This document shows, one piece after another, positions 39,868 through 48,088 of a stretch of 64,000 nt of DNA (position 1 is the stretch's first letter; each line of letters opens with the position of its first letter). A model generated the notes under the pieces. The model ran no database searches. It was not told where the DNA came from and was given only the letters and a program-made list of their open reading frames with translations. This DNA is from an uncultured Oscillospiraceae bacterium (GTDB lineage Bacteria > Bacillota > Clostridia > Oscillospirales > Oscillospiraceae): assembly GCA_910587345.1 (NCBI GenBank), contig CAJUKH010000043.1, positions 62,001 through 126,000 on the forward strand, in the 5' to 3' direction. Made by a program: the position numbers and the translations under genes.

Positions 39868-41946
39868 ATGAGCTATTCCGCACAAAACATTCGCAACATC
39901 TGCCTGCTGGGGCACGGCGGCAACGGTAAGACCACCCTGGCGGAAAGCATGCTCTTTCTGACCGGTGCGGTGGACCGGCTGGGCAAGGTGCCCGACGGCA
40001 ACTCCACCAGCGATTTTGATCCCGAGGAGATCCGCCGTCAGATCTCCATCTCCGCTTCCGTCATCCCGGTGGAGTACAACGGCAGCAAAATAAACGTGCT
40101 GGACACTCCGGGCAGCTTCGACTTCGCCGGCTCCGTGGTGGAGGCCCTGCAGGTGGCCGATGCCGCCGTCATCGTCTGCTCCGCCAAGTCGGGCATGAGC
40201 GTGGGTGCGGAAAAGGCATGGAAATACTGCGAACAGCGGAAGCTGCCCCGCATCCTTTACATCTCCAAGACCGACGAGGAAAACTCCGACTATAACGCCG
40301 CTTTCGCCACGCTGCGGGAGCGGTTCGGCAAAAACATCGCCCCCATGGTGGCCCCCATCTGGGATGAGGATAAGAAGGTCATCGGCATCATCGACGTCCT
40401 CCATAAGCGTGCCTACGAGTTCGGCCCCCACGGTGAGCGTGTGGAGCTGGAGGTGGCCGAGGATAAGCTGCCGGTGTTGGATGAGCTTTACAACGCTTTG
40501 AAGGAATCGGTGGCCGAGACCAGCGAGGAGTTTATGGACAAGTACTTCTCCGGCGAGGATTTCACCTACGCCGAGATGGTCCAGGGTCTGCGCCAGGGCG
40601 TGCGGGAGCTGTCCCTCTTCCCGGTGGTCTGCGGCTCCGCCATGCAGGGTCTGGGCACCCGGATGCTGCTGGACGACATTCTGGACCTGCTGCCCAACCC
40701 CCTGGAAGCCCGGCCCCTGATGGGGGAAAATGCCGAGGGTGAGGTGGACGAGTTCGTGGCCGCCCCCGGCGCCCTGCCCGCCGCTCTGGTGTGGAAGACC
40801 GTGTCCGACCAGTACGGCAAGTATTCCTTCGTAAAGGTCCTCTCCGGCTCCCTCACCCCCGATATGTCCGTCGTCAACGCCCGCACCGGCGAGACCGAGA
40901 AGCTGGGCCGGCTCTACCAGATGAAGGGCAAGAAAGCCGAGGAAGTAAAGGAGCTGGGCTGCGGCGACATCGGCGCCGTCGGCAAGATGGAGAAGGTAAA
41001 GACCGGCGACACCCTCTGCGACCCCCGGAAGGTGGTCAAGCTGGAGGCCATCCCCTATGCCGAGGCCTGCTACTCCGTGGCCATTTCCCCCAAGACCCGG
41101 GGGCAGGAGGACAAGGTTGCCCAGGGCCTAAACCGTATGAATGAAGAGGACCCCTCCTTCTACTGGGTCAACAACGCCGAGACCCATCAGATGGTGGTCT
41201 ACGCCGCCGGCGACATTCAGATTGACGTGCTGGTGAACAAGCTGAAGAGCCGCTTCAATGTGGAGGCGGAGACCGCCCCCGCCCGTGTCCCCTACCGGGA
41301 GAAGATCCGCAAAAAGGTGGAGAAGCAGGGCCGGCACAAGAAGCAGACCGGCGGAAGCGGCCAATTCGGCGACGTGTGGATCCGCTTTGAACCCAACCCC
41401 GAGGAGGAGGATCTGGTCTTTGCCGAGGAGGTCTTCGGCGGCAGCGTGCCCAAGAACTTTTTCCCCGCCGTAGAGAAGGGTCTGCGGGAGTCTGTGCTCC
41501 ACGGCCCTCTGGCGGGCTATCCCGTGGTGAATCTGAAGGCCACCCTTTATGATGGAAGCTACCACCCGGTGGATTCCTCGGAAATCGCCTTCAAAACCGC
41601 CGCCCAGCTGGCCTATAAGGCCGCCATGCCCGAGGCCAACCCCATCCTGCTGGAGCCGGTGGGTGAGCTGAAGGTCACCATCCCCGACAGCTACATGGGC
41701 GATGTGATGGGCGACATCACCAAGCGCCGTGGCCGGGTCATGGGCATGAACCCCGACGGGGACGGGAACCAGGTGCTGGAGGCCGAGGTCCCCATGGCCG
41801 AGATGGGCACCTATGCCATCGACCTGCGGAGCATGACCCAGAGCCGGGGCAGCTTCACCTTCCACTTCGTCCGCTATGAGGAGGCCTCTCCTCAGGCTCA
41901 GGAAAAGGCCATCGCCGAGGCCAAAGCCATGGGTGAAGCAGAATAA
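39868..41946 (+). CDS. EF-G-like translational GTPase (paralogue)
   Basis: The 692-residue protein has all five EF-G domains. G1 is GHGGNGKT (residues 15-22; canonical EF-G has AHVDAGKT), G3 is DTPGSFDF, and G4 is SKTD in place of NKxD. Domain IV has RGRVMGMNP and domain V the MAEMGTYAIDLRSMTQSRG end typical of EF-G. It belongs to the EF-G-like paralogues of Firmicutes rather than to the essential fusA, which usually lies in the str operon. A role in ribosome rescue, recycling or stress translation is possible. ATG 39868 follows AAGGAGAGG. Confidence 0.88.
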   Translation: MSYSAQNIRNICLLGHGGNGKTTLAESMLFLTGAVDRLGKVPDGNSTSDFDPEEIRRQISISASVIPVEYNGSKINVLDTPGSFDFAGSVVEALQVADAAVIVCSAKSGMSVGAEKAWKYCEQRKLPRILYISKTDEENSDYNAAFATLRERFGKNIAPMVAPIWDEDKKVIGIIDVLHKRAYEFGPHGERVELEVAEDKLPVLDELYNALKESVAETSEEFMDKYFSGEDFTYAEMVQGLRQGVRELSLFPVVCGSAMQGLGTRMLLDDILDLLPNPLEARPLMGENAEGEVDEFVAAPGALPAALVWKTVSDQYGKYSFVKVLSGSLTPDMSVVNARTGETEKLGRLYQMKGKKAEEVKELGCGDIGAVGKMEKVKTGDTLCDPRKVVKLEAIPYAEACYSVAISPKTRGQEDKVAQGLNRMNEEDPSFYWVNNAETHQMVVYAAGDIQIDVLVNKLKSRFNVEAETAPARVPYREKIRKKVEKQGRHKKQTGGSGQFGDVWIRFEPNPEEEDLVFAEEVFGGSVPKNFFPAVEKGLRESVLHGPLAGYPVVNLKATLYDGSYHPVDSSEIAFKTAAQLAYKAAMPEANPILLEPVGELKVTIPDSYMGDVMGDITKRRGRVMGMNPDGDGNQVLEAEVPMAEMGTYAIDLRSMTQSRGSFTFHFVRYEEASPQAQEKAIAEAKAMGEAE

Positions 41947-41965
41947 ACACATCCAAATCAACAAA

Positions 41966-42001
41966 GAGGAGCCGGTCAGCTTTCGCTGACCGGCTCCTCT
42001 T
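41966..42001. terminator. Terminator of the EF-G-like gene, also coding for the facing gene
   Basis: GAGGAGCCGGTCAGC (41966-41980) pairs with GCTGACCGGCTCCTC (41985-41999). The 3' end of the minus-strand gene at 41976 lies inside this stem. Confidence 0.9.
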
Positions 42002-42206
42002 TCTCTGCGGACCTCCAGTTGTCACGGGTCTGCTCTGGAGAGCACCTCTTCAACCGGGGAAACCTGCAGTGCCCACATCCCACCTCCACAAAGGCGGCAC
42101 GGGCTTCATCGCTTCGGTAGTGCTGGACAAAGTGGGTACAGGTACAACAAACCTGCTTGCCCTGATACAGCTCAGGATAGTTACTGGATTTCCTGTATCT
42201 TTTCAT
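41976..42206 (-). CDS. Small Cys-rich (zinc-ribbon-like) protein
   Basis: The 76-residue protein has CCTCTHFVQHYRSDEARAAF and CGHCRFPRLKRC, that is two pairs of cysteines with a histidine, which could bind zinc. The N-terminus is basic. ATG 42206 follows GAAGGGATAGG. It is divergent from an XRE gene with a perfect palindrome between them. The last codons overlap the terminator of the converging EF-G-like gene. Function unknown; the XRE pairing suggests a small regulated module, perhaps phage-derived. Confidence 0.7.
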   Translation of the reverse strand: MKRYRKSSNYPELYQGKQVCCTCTHFVQHYRSDEARAAFVEVGCGHCRFPRLKRCSPEQTRDNWRSAEKEEPVSES

Positions 42207-42225
42207 TCCTATCCCTTCTTAACTA

Positions 42226-42257
42226 CATTTTAAACCTTATCAGGTTTAAAATGTCAA
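42226..42257 (-). promoter_or_regulatory. Promoter with perfect palindromic operator
   Basis: CATTTTAAACCT (42226-42237) and AGGTTTAAAATG (42242-42253) are perfect inverted arms around TATC. On the minus strand TTGACA (-35, 42252-42257) and TTTAAA (-10, 42229-42234) are 17 bases apart, so the palindrome covers the promoter. A repressor bound here would silence the small Cys-rich gene and probably the XRE gene. Confidence 0.75.
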
Positions 42258-42302
42258 TGCATCTGATAGGATTTATGTTATGCTTTTTCTGAGGTGAACG
42301 CT

Positions 42303-42503
42303 ATGTATTATTACCCTCGGCTTCGAGATCTGCGGGAAGACCACGATTTATCCCAAGCCGCGATCGGCAAACTTTCGGGAACCACCCAACAGCAATACTA
42401 TAAATATGGAAAAGGTATACAAGAGATCCCCGCCCATCATTTAATCACCTTGGCCGACTTTTACCATGTCACTGTGGACTACCTGCTGGGCCGTAAGGGG
42501 TAG
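42303..42503 (+). CDS. Small XRE-family repressor
   Basis: The 66-residue protein is essentially a single helix-turn-helix domain: LRDLREDHDLSQAAIGKLSG, TTQQQYYKYGKGIQEIPAHH and LADFYHVTVDYLLGRKG. ATG 42303 follows GAGGTG. It is divergent from the Cys-rich gene, with the palindrome at 42226-42253 as likely operator. Confidence 0.9.
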   Translation: MYYYPRLRDLREDHDLSQAAIGKLSGTTQQQYYKYGKGIQEIPAHHLITLADFYHVTVDYLLGRKG

Positions 42504-42520
42504 CTGTCCCTCCCGGCCCC

Positions 42521-45217
42521 TCACTCATTCTCCAATTCAAAGATAACATCCCCCACCTTTATCTCCACCTCATAGACGTTCATCCCTTTGCCGGAAGTAT
42601 CCCCGACATAAAAGGTACACAGGACCTGGGGTATGGAGCCCTCCGTCCCAAACCCATCCAGCCAGAGCCTTGGGATATATAGCGTCCCCTTCCAGTCGGT
42701 CTCCCAGTGTCCCTCCATGGCTCCGTCCACCCAGTCTCCCCCCTTGCGGAAGATCGCCTTCACGCTCTCATACTCTCCCACGGGGACCGGGTTCCTCTCC
42801 GGCTCATTCTTGTCCACAAAAGTCCCCCCGGAGGAGCGGATCACAAGCTGAAGGGCCCGGGGCGGCCCCTGCCAAAGCTCATCGTCTATCTCGTCCGCAG
42901 AGGCAAAGATGTGGAATTGCCCCTCCCCCGTCATGTCAAAGGTTTTCGTGAGGACCCTGTCAGACACCACGCTGTCCTTCCGTTTCGGCGTCACCGTCAC
43001 CGTGACCTCCCCCAACTCCAGATCGTAAGACAGCTTTGCCCGCAGCATGGCAAAAATATATTCCCTCATGACCTCCGTCAGATCCACCTGCCAGCTTACG
43101 GCACCCTCCTCCGGGATATCATCCCAGCCAAAGACGGCCATATCCACCCCGCCGCCAAGGACTGCCCCGCCCTCTCTCCGGACCTGGGCGGTAAGGCTCA
43201 CCTCATAGCTCACGTCTTTTTCCCGGGCCAGCTCCCTCAGCTCCACCGTCAGCCATCTTCCGCCGTCCTCCACCCGGGGTTCCCCCTCTATGGCAGGAAG
43301 GGAAAGCTCCTCCCCCTGCCCCTTCCGCACCTCCACCGTCTTTACACCGGAGGGGTATGTCTTTCCCTGGATGATCATATCACAGCAATAGCAGAGTTCG
43401 CCCTCACTCTGGGTATCCCCGGCGGGAATGGTATATTCCCTATCCGTGGCCCCGGGGATGGGGGTCTTTCCTTCCCCCGCTGCGTTCTTACACCTGTACC
43501 ATTGATAGGCAAAGACTGCCGGATCTACCAAAAGATTGTTCCAGTAGGAGACCTGCAGCCTCTCCGTCCCCCCCAGCTCCACCGTGGCCGGCGCCACTAC
43601 GCTCACCCCGCTCACCGGGTCCCGGTGCTCGGTCTTCTCATAAACCATCCGCGCCACCCGCTCCTCGCCGCTGGCTGTGATCTGGGCCGGCACACCATTG
43701 GCGGGATCGTCCTTCCCATCGGTGACCCTCACCCTCAGCCCCTGGGCAAAGCGGTACCCGCTGATGGGCGTCAGGGTAATAACGGCCTGATACGCCTGAT
43801 CGGCGGTAAAGGTGTCCTCCCCAGTGCCGTCCGACTTCCAGCGGTAGCTGGCGGGACTTCCGTCGGCGTTCTGCCACTCGGTTCGGGCGGTATATCCCAC
43901 CCCCAGCACGTCGGCAGTATCCGGAACCTCCCCGAACCGGGGGGGCAAAAGCTGGAGCCTCACCTCAGAGATCACTTTGGACTCACCGGCGGAGCCGGAA
44001 CCGGAGCCGCCTCCTCCCCCGGAAGAGCCTCCGGAGGAACCACCCGGAGTCCCTATGGTCCCCTTGTTCTCCACCGCCGCCCCGCCGTCATTGACCAGGG
44101 CCGTCACTTTCCCCTTTACGGTGAGGGCGGCGCCGCCGGCGCTCTTTCCCACCTCCACCCGGGCCACCGTGGTATTTTTTTCCACCGTCACCTGAGCGTT
44201 TCCCACCACTGACAGGGTATTCACCTTTTCCGCCCTGACCGTCACCTGAGTGTCGCAGTTCACCACCACATCCCCCAGCTCCCAGCCATCCAGGGTAACG
44301 CCCCCCACCCCATCTTCAATATAGATCATGGGGATGGTCTCCCCCGACTCGTTCACCAGACGAAGCCGTCCCCCCGTGGTCTTGGTGACGATCACATTCC
44401 GTACCTGGCAGCCGGGCCGGATGTGGAAGGAATCCTCCCCACAGCCCCGGAGGATAATTCTCCCCTTCACCGTCACCCCCTCCAGGTACACATCCCCCTC
44501 TGCCACCCCGTCGGCCACGATCAGATCCCCGCCAACGGTCATGTCCTTCAACGTCACATCCCGGGCGTTGACGATCAGATTTCCCTCATGGTCCCCGGAG
44601 TATATCCCATCCCGGTTTACAAATCCCGCCATCCGGTCCAGGGTGACTATCACCTCCGCCCGGGTAATGGAAGCTCCGGGCCGAAGGTTCCCATTCCTGT
44701 CCCCAAGCACATACCCCGCTTCCCTCATGGCCGCAATATATCCCCTGGCCCATCCGGAGATCGCCCCGTCATCGGCAAAGCCGGGGGCCTCTTTCCTCTC
44801 CTCCAACCCCAAAACACGGGCCAGAGCGGAAAAAGCCTCCTGCCGGGTGATGGGAGCGTCAGGGCTCATCCGTCCCTCCTCGTCCCCCTCAAAGATCCCC
44901 TGCGCCGCCAGGCGGAGGATACTTTCGGTATACCATTCCCCTTGGGGCAGGTCGGAAAAGGTGTTCTCCGCCGCCGCCCGGTAGCCCATGACCCGGTCCA
45001 AAACCACAGCCAGCTCCCCCCGGGTAATGACCCCGTCGGGCCGGAAAGTCCCGTCAGGATATCCTCTCAGCACCTCATATCCGCTCCAAACACCAATGAC
45101 CTCCCCGGCGTAATGCCCCGAGGTATCGGAAAAATTCCTCTCTGCCGCTTCCGCCGGTACCGCCGCTCCAACGAGTCCCAGGGCCAAAAGCACCGCCGCC
45201 AACCTTTCCTTTTTCAT
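42521..45217 (-). CDS. S-layer-homology surface protein with beta-helix region
   Basis: The 898-residue protein has a signal peptide (MKKERLAAVLLALGLVGAA), three SLH repeats (about 27-80, 86-138, 145-195; DGTFRPDGVITRGEL is a typical core), a beta-helix-like region (about 200-370; NARDVTLKDMTVGGDLIVAD), a Gly/Ser linker near residues 395-412, and C-terminal Ig-like or carbohydrate-binding-like domains. SLH repeats anchor proteins to pyruvylated secondary wall polymers. It is a large monocistronic gene with its own promoter at 45328-45356. The ligand is unknown. Confidence 0.88.
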   Translation of the reverse strand: MKKERLAAVLLALGLVGAAVPAEAAERNFSDTSGHYAGEVIGVWSGYEVLRGYPDGTFRPDGVITRGELAVVLDRVMGYRAAAENTFSDLPQGEWYTESILRLAAQGIFEGDEEGRMSPDAPITRQEAFSALARVLGLEERKEAPGFADDGAISGWARGYIAAMREAGYVLGDRNGNLRPGASITRAEVIVTLDRMAGFVNRDGIYSGDHEGNLIVNARDVTLKDMTVGGDLIVADGVAEGDVYLEGVTVKGRIILRGCGEDSFHIRPGCQVRNVIVTKTTGGRLRLVNESGETIPMIYIEDGVGGVTLDGWELGDVVVNCDTQVTVRAEKVNTLSVVGNAQVTVEKNTTVARVEVGKSAGGAALTVKGKVTALVNDGGAAVENKGTIGTPGGSSGGSSGGGGGSGSGSAGESKVISEVRLQLLPPRFGEVPDTADVLGVGYTARTEWQNADGSPASYRWKSDGTGEDTFTADQAYQAVITLTPISGYRFAQGLRVRVTDGKDDPANGVPAQITASGEERVARMVYEKTEHRDPVSGVSVVAPATVELGGTERLQVSYWNNLLVDPAVFAYQWYRCKNAAGEGKTPIPGATDREYTIPAGDTQSEGELCYCCDMIIQGKTYPSGVKTVEVRKGQGEELSLPAIEGEPRVEDGGRWLTVELRELAREKDVSYEVSLTAQVRREGGAVLGGGVDMAVFGWDDIPEEGAVSWQVDLTEVMREYIFAMLRAKLSYDLELGEVTVTVTPKRKDSVVSDRVLTKTFDMTGEGQFHIFASADEIDDELWQGPPRALQLVIRSSGGTFVDKNEPERNPVPVGEYESVKAIFRKGGDWVDGAMEGHWETDWKGTLYIPRLWLDGFGTEGSIPQVLCTFYVGDTSGKGMNVYEVEIKVGDVIFELENE

Positions 45218-45327
45218 CCTTCTGTTACCCTCCCTCTCGATTGCCTCTTCCTCTATCCGAGGCCGTCAAAAGAATTGAAATAAATATCGGGTCCCGGGTT
45301 CCCATCCCGTTTCCCTTTGTTAGAACG

Positions 45328-45356
45328 ATTTTACCATTTCACTTTTCACCGCGCAA
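45328..45356 (-). promoter_or_regulatory. Promoter of the SLH protein gene
   Basis: On the minus strand TTGCGC (-35) and TAAAAT (-10) with a 17-base spacer, about 110 bases from the start codon. Confidence 0.7.
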
Positions 45357-45399
45357 GAATTTTTTGCCGCGCCCTCCCCCTCTTTTTCCTAAAAAGCCC

Positions 45400-45428
45400 T
45401 TGCATTGGAAGGATTTCCGTGGTATACT
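45400..45428 (+). promoter_or_regulatory. Promoter of the rimP-nusA-infB operon
   Basis: TTGCAT (45400-45405) and TATACT (45423-45428), 17-base spacer. Transcription should start near 45435, just before the leader hairpin. Confidence 0.8.
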
Positions 45429-45458
45429 ATCTACAGTAAGTAAAAATCAGTATGGTGA

Positions 45459-45486
45459 GAGTGAGGTTTGCCCCTCACTCTTTTTC
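45459..45486 (+). promoter_or_regulatory. Leader terminator (attenuator) before rimP
   Basis: GAGTGAGG (45459-45466) pairs with CCTCACTC (45473-45480), followed by TTTTT. It lies between the promoter and the rimP ribosome binding site, so many transcripts should stop here unless read-through occurs. NusA-dependent attenuation of the rimP-nusA operon is known in Bacillus subtilis, and this hairpin is in the right place for it. Confidence 0.7.
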
Positions 45487-45510
45487 ATGGAGAAAGGGGT
45501 CGAGTGACCG

Positions 45511-45966
45511 ATGGCCAAAGTGACCGACGCTGTGGAAGCCCTGGCCCGTCCCGTTGTGGAGGAGCAAGGCTGCACCCTCTGGGATGTGGAATATGTGAAG
45601 GAGGCGGGGGTCTGGTATCTCCGGCTCTATATCGATAAGGAAGGCGGCGTCTCCATCAACGACTGCGAGGCGGTCTCCCGCCCCGTGTCCGACCTGCTGG
45701 ATGCGGCCGACCCCATTGAGGGAAGCTACACTTTTGAAGTCTCCTCCGCCGGGGCCGACCGTGCCTTGAAAAAGCCCGAACACTTTTCCGCCTGCATGGG
45801 GCAGGAGGTAGAGGTAAAACTCTACCGGGCCATGGAGGGCCGGAAGGAGTGGGTAGGCGTCCTCGCCGGATACGAAAGCGGCAATGTGACCCTTACCGCC
45901 CCCGCCGGGGAGGTCACCTTCGAGAAGAAGGACGTGGCCCAGGTCCGGCTTTATGTTCGTATATAA
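45511..45966 (+). CDS. rimP: Ribosome maturation factor RimP
   Basis: The 151-residue protein has the two RimP domains: VVEEQGCTLWDVEYVKEAGV, LRLYIDKEGGVSINDCEAVS, and YTFEVSSAGADRALKKPEHF, with the C-terminal SH3-like barrel after it. RimP acts in 30S subunit assembly. ATG 45511 follows GAGAAAGGGG. It begins the nusA-infB cluster and lies behind a leader terminator. Confidence 0.95.
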   Translation: MAKVTDAVEALARPVVEEQGCTLWDVEYVKEAGVWYLRLYIDKEGGVSINDCEAVSRPVSDLLDAADPIEGSYTFEVSSAGADRALKKPEHFSACMGQEVEVKLYRAMEGRKEWVGVLAGYESGNVTLTAPAGEVTFEKKDVAQVRLYVRI

Positions 45967-46000
45967 CAGACCACTGTCATATAAAAGGAGAATGAGCACT

Positions 46001-47149
46001 ATGCCGAGAAAAAATCAGAAAGCCCCCCAGACCAACGAGCTGGATGTGGCCGAGTTCTTTACCGCCATCGATCTCATCGAGGAGGAGCGGGGCATCCCCA
46101 AGGGCTATATGATGGAAAAAATCACCCTGGCCCTGGTCTCCGCCTACAAGAAGGACCACCCCGAGGCGGGGGACAATGTGGTGGTGGACGCCGACCGGGA
46201 GAAGGGCACCGTCCGGATGTATCTGAAAAAGGACGTGGTGGAGACGGTGGATAATCCCGCCACCGAGATCTCTCTGGAAGAAGCCCAGTCCAAGCTGCCC
46301 CAGGCCATGCTGGGGGACGTGATCTCCTTCGAGATCAAGACCCGGGACTTTGGCCGTATCGCCGCCCAGACCGCCCGGCAGGTCATCATTCAGGGAATGC
46401 GGGAAGCGGAGCGGGGCATGATTTTTGACGAGTTCTCCTCCAAGGAGCATGAGATCCTGACCGGCCTTGTGACCCGCATCGACCCCCGGACCGGCGGCGC
46501 CTCTCTCCGCATCACCTCGGGCAGCGAATTTACCGAGGCCTATCTGGCCCCCGGCGAGCAGGTGAAGGGCGAAAGCTATGTGGAGGGGATGCGCATCCGG
46601 GTCTATGTGGTGGAGGTCCGCCGCTCCACCCGTGGTCCTCAGGTCCTGATCTCCCGGACCCACCCCGGCCTTGTGAAGCGGCTGTTTGAGCTGGAGGTGC
46701 CCGAGATCTATGACGGCACCGTAGAGGTCAAGTCCATCGCCCGGGAAGCGGGCAGCCGCACCAAGCTGGCGGTATGGTCCGCCGACCCCAACGTGGACCC
46801 CATCGGCGCCTGCGTAGGGCCCAAGGGCCAGCGGGTGAACAACATCGTGGAGGAACTGAAGGGCGAGAAGGTGGACATCATCAAGTGGTCGGAAGACCCC
46901 GGCGAGTATGTGCAGGCCGCTCTGGCCCCTGCGGAAGTGGTGTCTGTCACCATGTTTGACGAGAAAAACTGCCGTGTGGTGGTCCCCGATGACCAGTTGA
47001 GCCTGGCCATCGGAAAGGAGGGCCAGAACGCCCGCCTGGCCGCCAAGCTCACCGGCTTCAAAATCGACATCAAGCCCGCCTCCGCCCCCGAAGAGGACTT
47101 TGCGGATACGGACATGGCGGACGAGGACGAAGACCTGATCGAAGAATAA
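46001..47149 (+). CDS. nusA: Transcription termination/antitermination factor NusA
   Basis: The 382-residue protein shows the NusA order: N-terminal RNA polymerase-binding domain, S1 domain (ILTGLVTRIDPRTGGASLRI), and two KH domains (GACVGPKGQRVNNIVEELKG; LAIGKEGQNARLAAKLTGFK), ending with an acidic tail as in Firmicutes (no C-terminal repeats). ATG 46001 is ten bases after AAGGAG; ATG 45992 is too close. NusA modulates pausing and intrinsic termination and may feed back on the hairpin before rimP. Confidence 0.97.
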   Translation: MPRKNQKAPQTNELDVAEFFTAIDLIEEERGIPKGYMMEKITLALVSAYKKDHPEAGDNVVVDADREKGTVRMYLKKDVVETVDNPATEISLEEAQSKLPQAMLGDVISFEIKTRDFGRIAAQTARQVIIQGMREAERGMIFDEFSSKEHEILTGLVTRIDPRTGGASLRITSGSEFTEAYLAPGEQVKGESYVEGMRIRVYVVEVRRSTRGPQVLISRTHPGLVKRLFELEVPEIYDGTVEVKSIAREAGSRTKLAVWSADPNVDPIGACVGPKGQRVNNIVEELKGEKVDIIKWSEDPGEYVQAALAPAEVVSVTMFDEKNCRVVVPDDQLSLAIGKEGQNARLAAKLTGFKIDIKPASAPEEDFADTDMADEDEDLIEE

Positions 47150-47222
47150 GACCCCAGGGAGCACACGGTGCGCCCTTAACCCATTTTACGGTTTTGCGCT
47201 GTCCCGAAAGGAGGCGATCCCC

Positions 47223-47498
47223 GTGCCGAAAAAAATTCCCGTCCGCCAGTGCCTTGGCTGCCGGGAGCATAAGCCCAAGCCGGAGCTGATCCGGGTGGTC
47301 CGCTCTCCCGAGGGGGAGGTCTCTCTGGACTTCAAAGGAAAAAAGCCCGGCCGGGGGGCATATGTATGCCCTGACCCGGCCTGTCTGCAAAAGGCCAGAA
47401 AGTCCCGGGCTTTGGAGCGGGCCTTCTCCGCCCCCCTCCCCGACGCGGTTTGGGCGGCTTTGGAGGAACAGATGAAAGCGGGTGAGGAGGATGGATAA
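47223..47498 (+). CDS. ylxR: YlxR-family RNA-binding protein
   Basis: The 91-residue protein matches YlxR: KIPVRQCLGCREHKPKPELI, the KKPGRGAYVCPDPACLQKA pattern and a basic end. It is a predicted RNA-binding protein, always between nusA and infB in Firmicutes. GTG 47223 follows AGGAGG. Confidence 0.93.
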   Translation: MPKKIPVRQCLGCREHKPKPELIRVVRSPEGEVSLDFKGKKPGRGAYVCPDPACLQKARKSRALERAFSAPLPDAVWAALEEQMKAGEEDG

Positions 47499-47949
47499 CG
47501 GCCTCATCGGTCTGATCGGTCTGGCCCGCAAAGCGGGCAAGGCCGAGGTGGGCGAGGAGAGCGTTTCCATTGCCGCCAAAGCCCACAAAGCCCGGCTCAT
47601 CCTTCTGGCCTCCGATGCGGGAGAGCATACCCGCCGTCACGGCGAAAGGCTGGGTGAGCAGGGCAATTGCCCGGCCCTCCCCCTCCCGCTTACCAAGGCG
47701 GAACTGGGCGGCGCACTGGGCCGGGGCAGCTGTGCCATTCTGGCTTTTACCGACGTCGGCATGGCCGCCGCAGCGGCGAAAAAGCTGGCGGCGGCGGACC
47801 CGGCGCTTTACGGCCCCGCCGCCCAGCGGCTGGACTACAAGGCGGAAAAGACCCTCCGCCGCCGGCGCCAGACCCGGCAGCGGGAGAAGGATTCCAAAGC
47901 CGCCGGACGAAAACCCTGGGCAGCGCCATCCGGCGGCAGAGAAACGTAA
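47491..47949 (+). CDS. ylxQ: L7Ae-family ribosomal-like protein YlxQ
   Basis: The 152-residue protein has the L7Ae/L30e fold: GLIGLARKAGKAEVGEESVS, LILLASDAGEHTRR and the CAILAFTDVGMA segment, followed by a basic tail rich in Arg and Lys (LRRRRQTRQREK) that is longer than usual. It probably binds kink-turn RNA. ATG 47491 directly follows AGGAGG; an in-frame GTG at 47482 is an alternative. It overlaps ylxR. Confidence 0.9.
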   Translation: MDNGLIGLIGLARKAGKAEVGEESVSIAAKAHKARLILLASDAGEHTRRHGERLGEQGNCPALPLPLTKAELGGALGRGSCAILAFTDVGMAAAAAKKLAAADPALYGPAAQRLDYKAEKTLRRRRQTRQREKDSKAAGRKPWAAPSGGRET

Positions 47950-48015
47950 GGCGTATTCCCCTCTTTTCGTCCTGTTTTAAGCCCTTTTTTGATTGTTTAG
48001 ACCCTTTTGACCGGA

Positions 48016-48068
48016 CCTGTGCCCGGCCGAAAAAGGAAGAATCTCTCCCCTTTTCGGCTTGGCACAGG
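48016..48068 (+). ncRNA. Large leader hairpin upstream of infB
   Basis: CCTGTGCC (48016-48023) pairs with GGCACAGG (48061-48068), and inside it CCGAAAA (48027-48033) with TTTTCGG (48051-48057), each arm separated by a three-base internal loop. It ends six bases before the ribosome binding site of infB. There is no T run after it, so it is not a terminator; a regulatory or processing element is likely. Confidence 0.5.
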
Positions 48069-48088
48069 CGTAATAGGAGGTGGCTCAT

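Noticed and set aside
42707..44212. A 501-codon plus-strand frame inside the SLH gene
   Set aside because: Antisense shadow; the SLH frame has signal peptide, SLH repeats and promoter.
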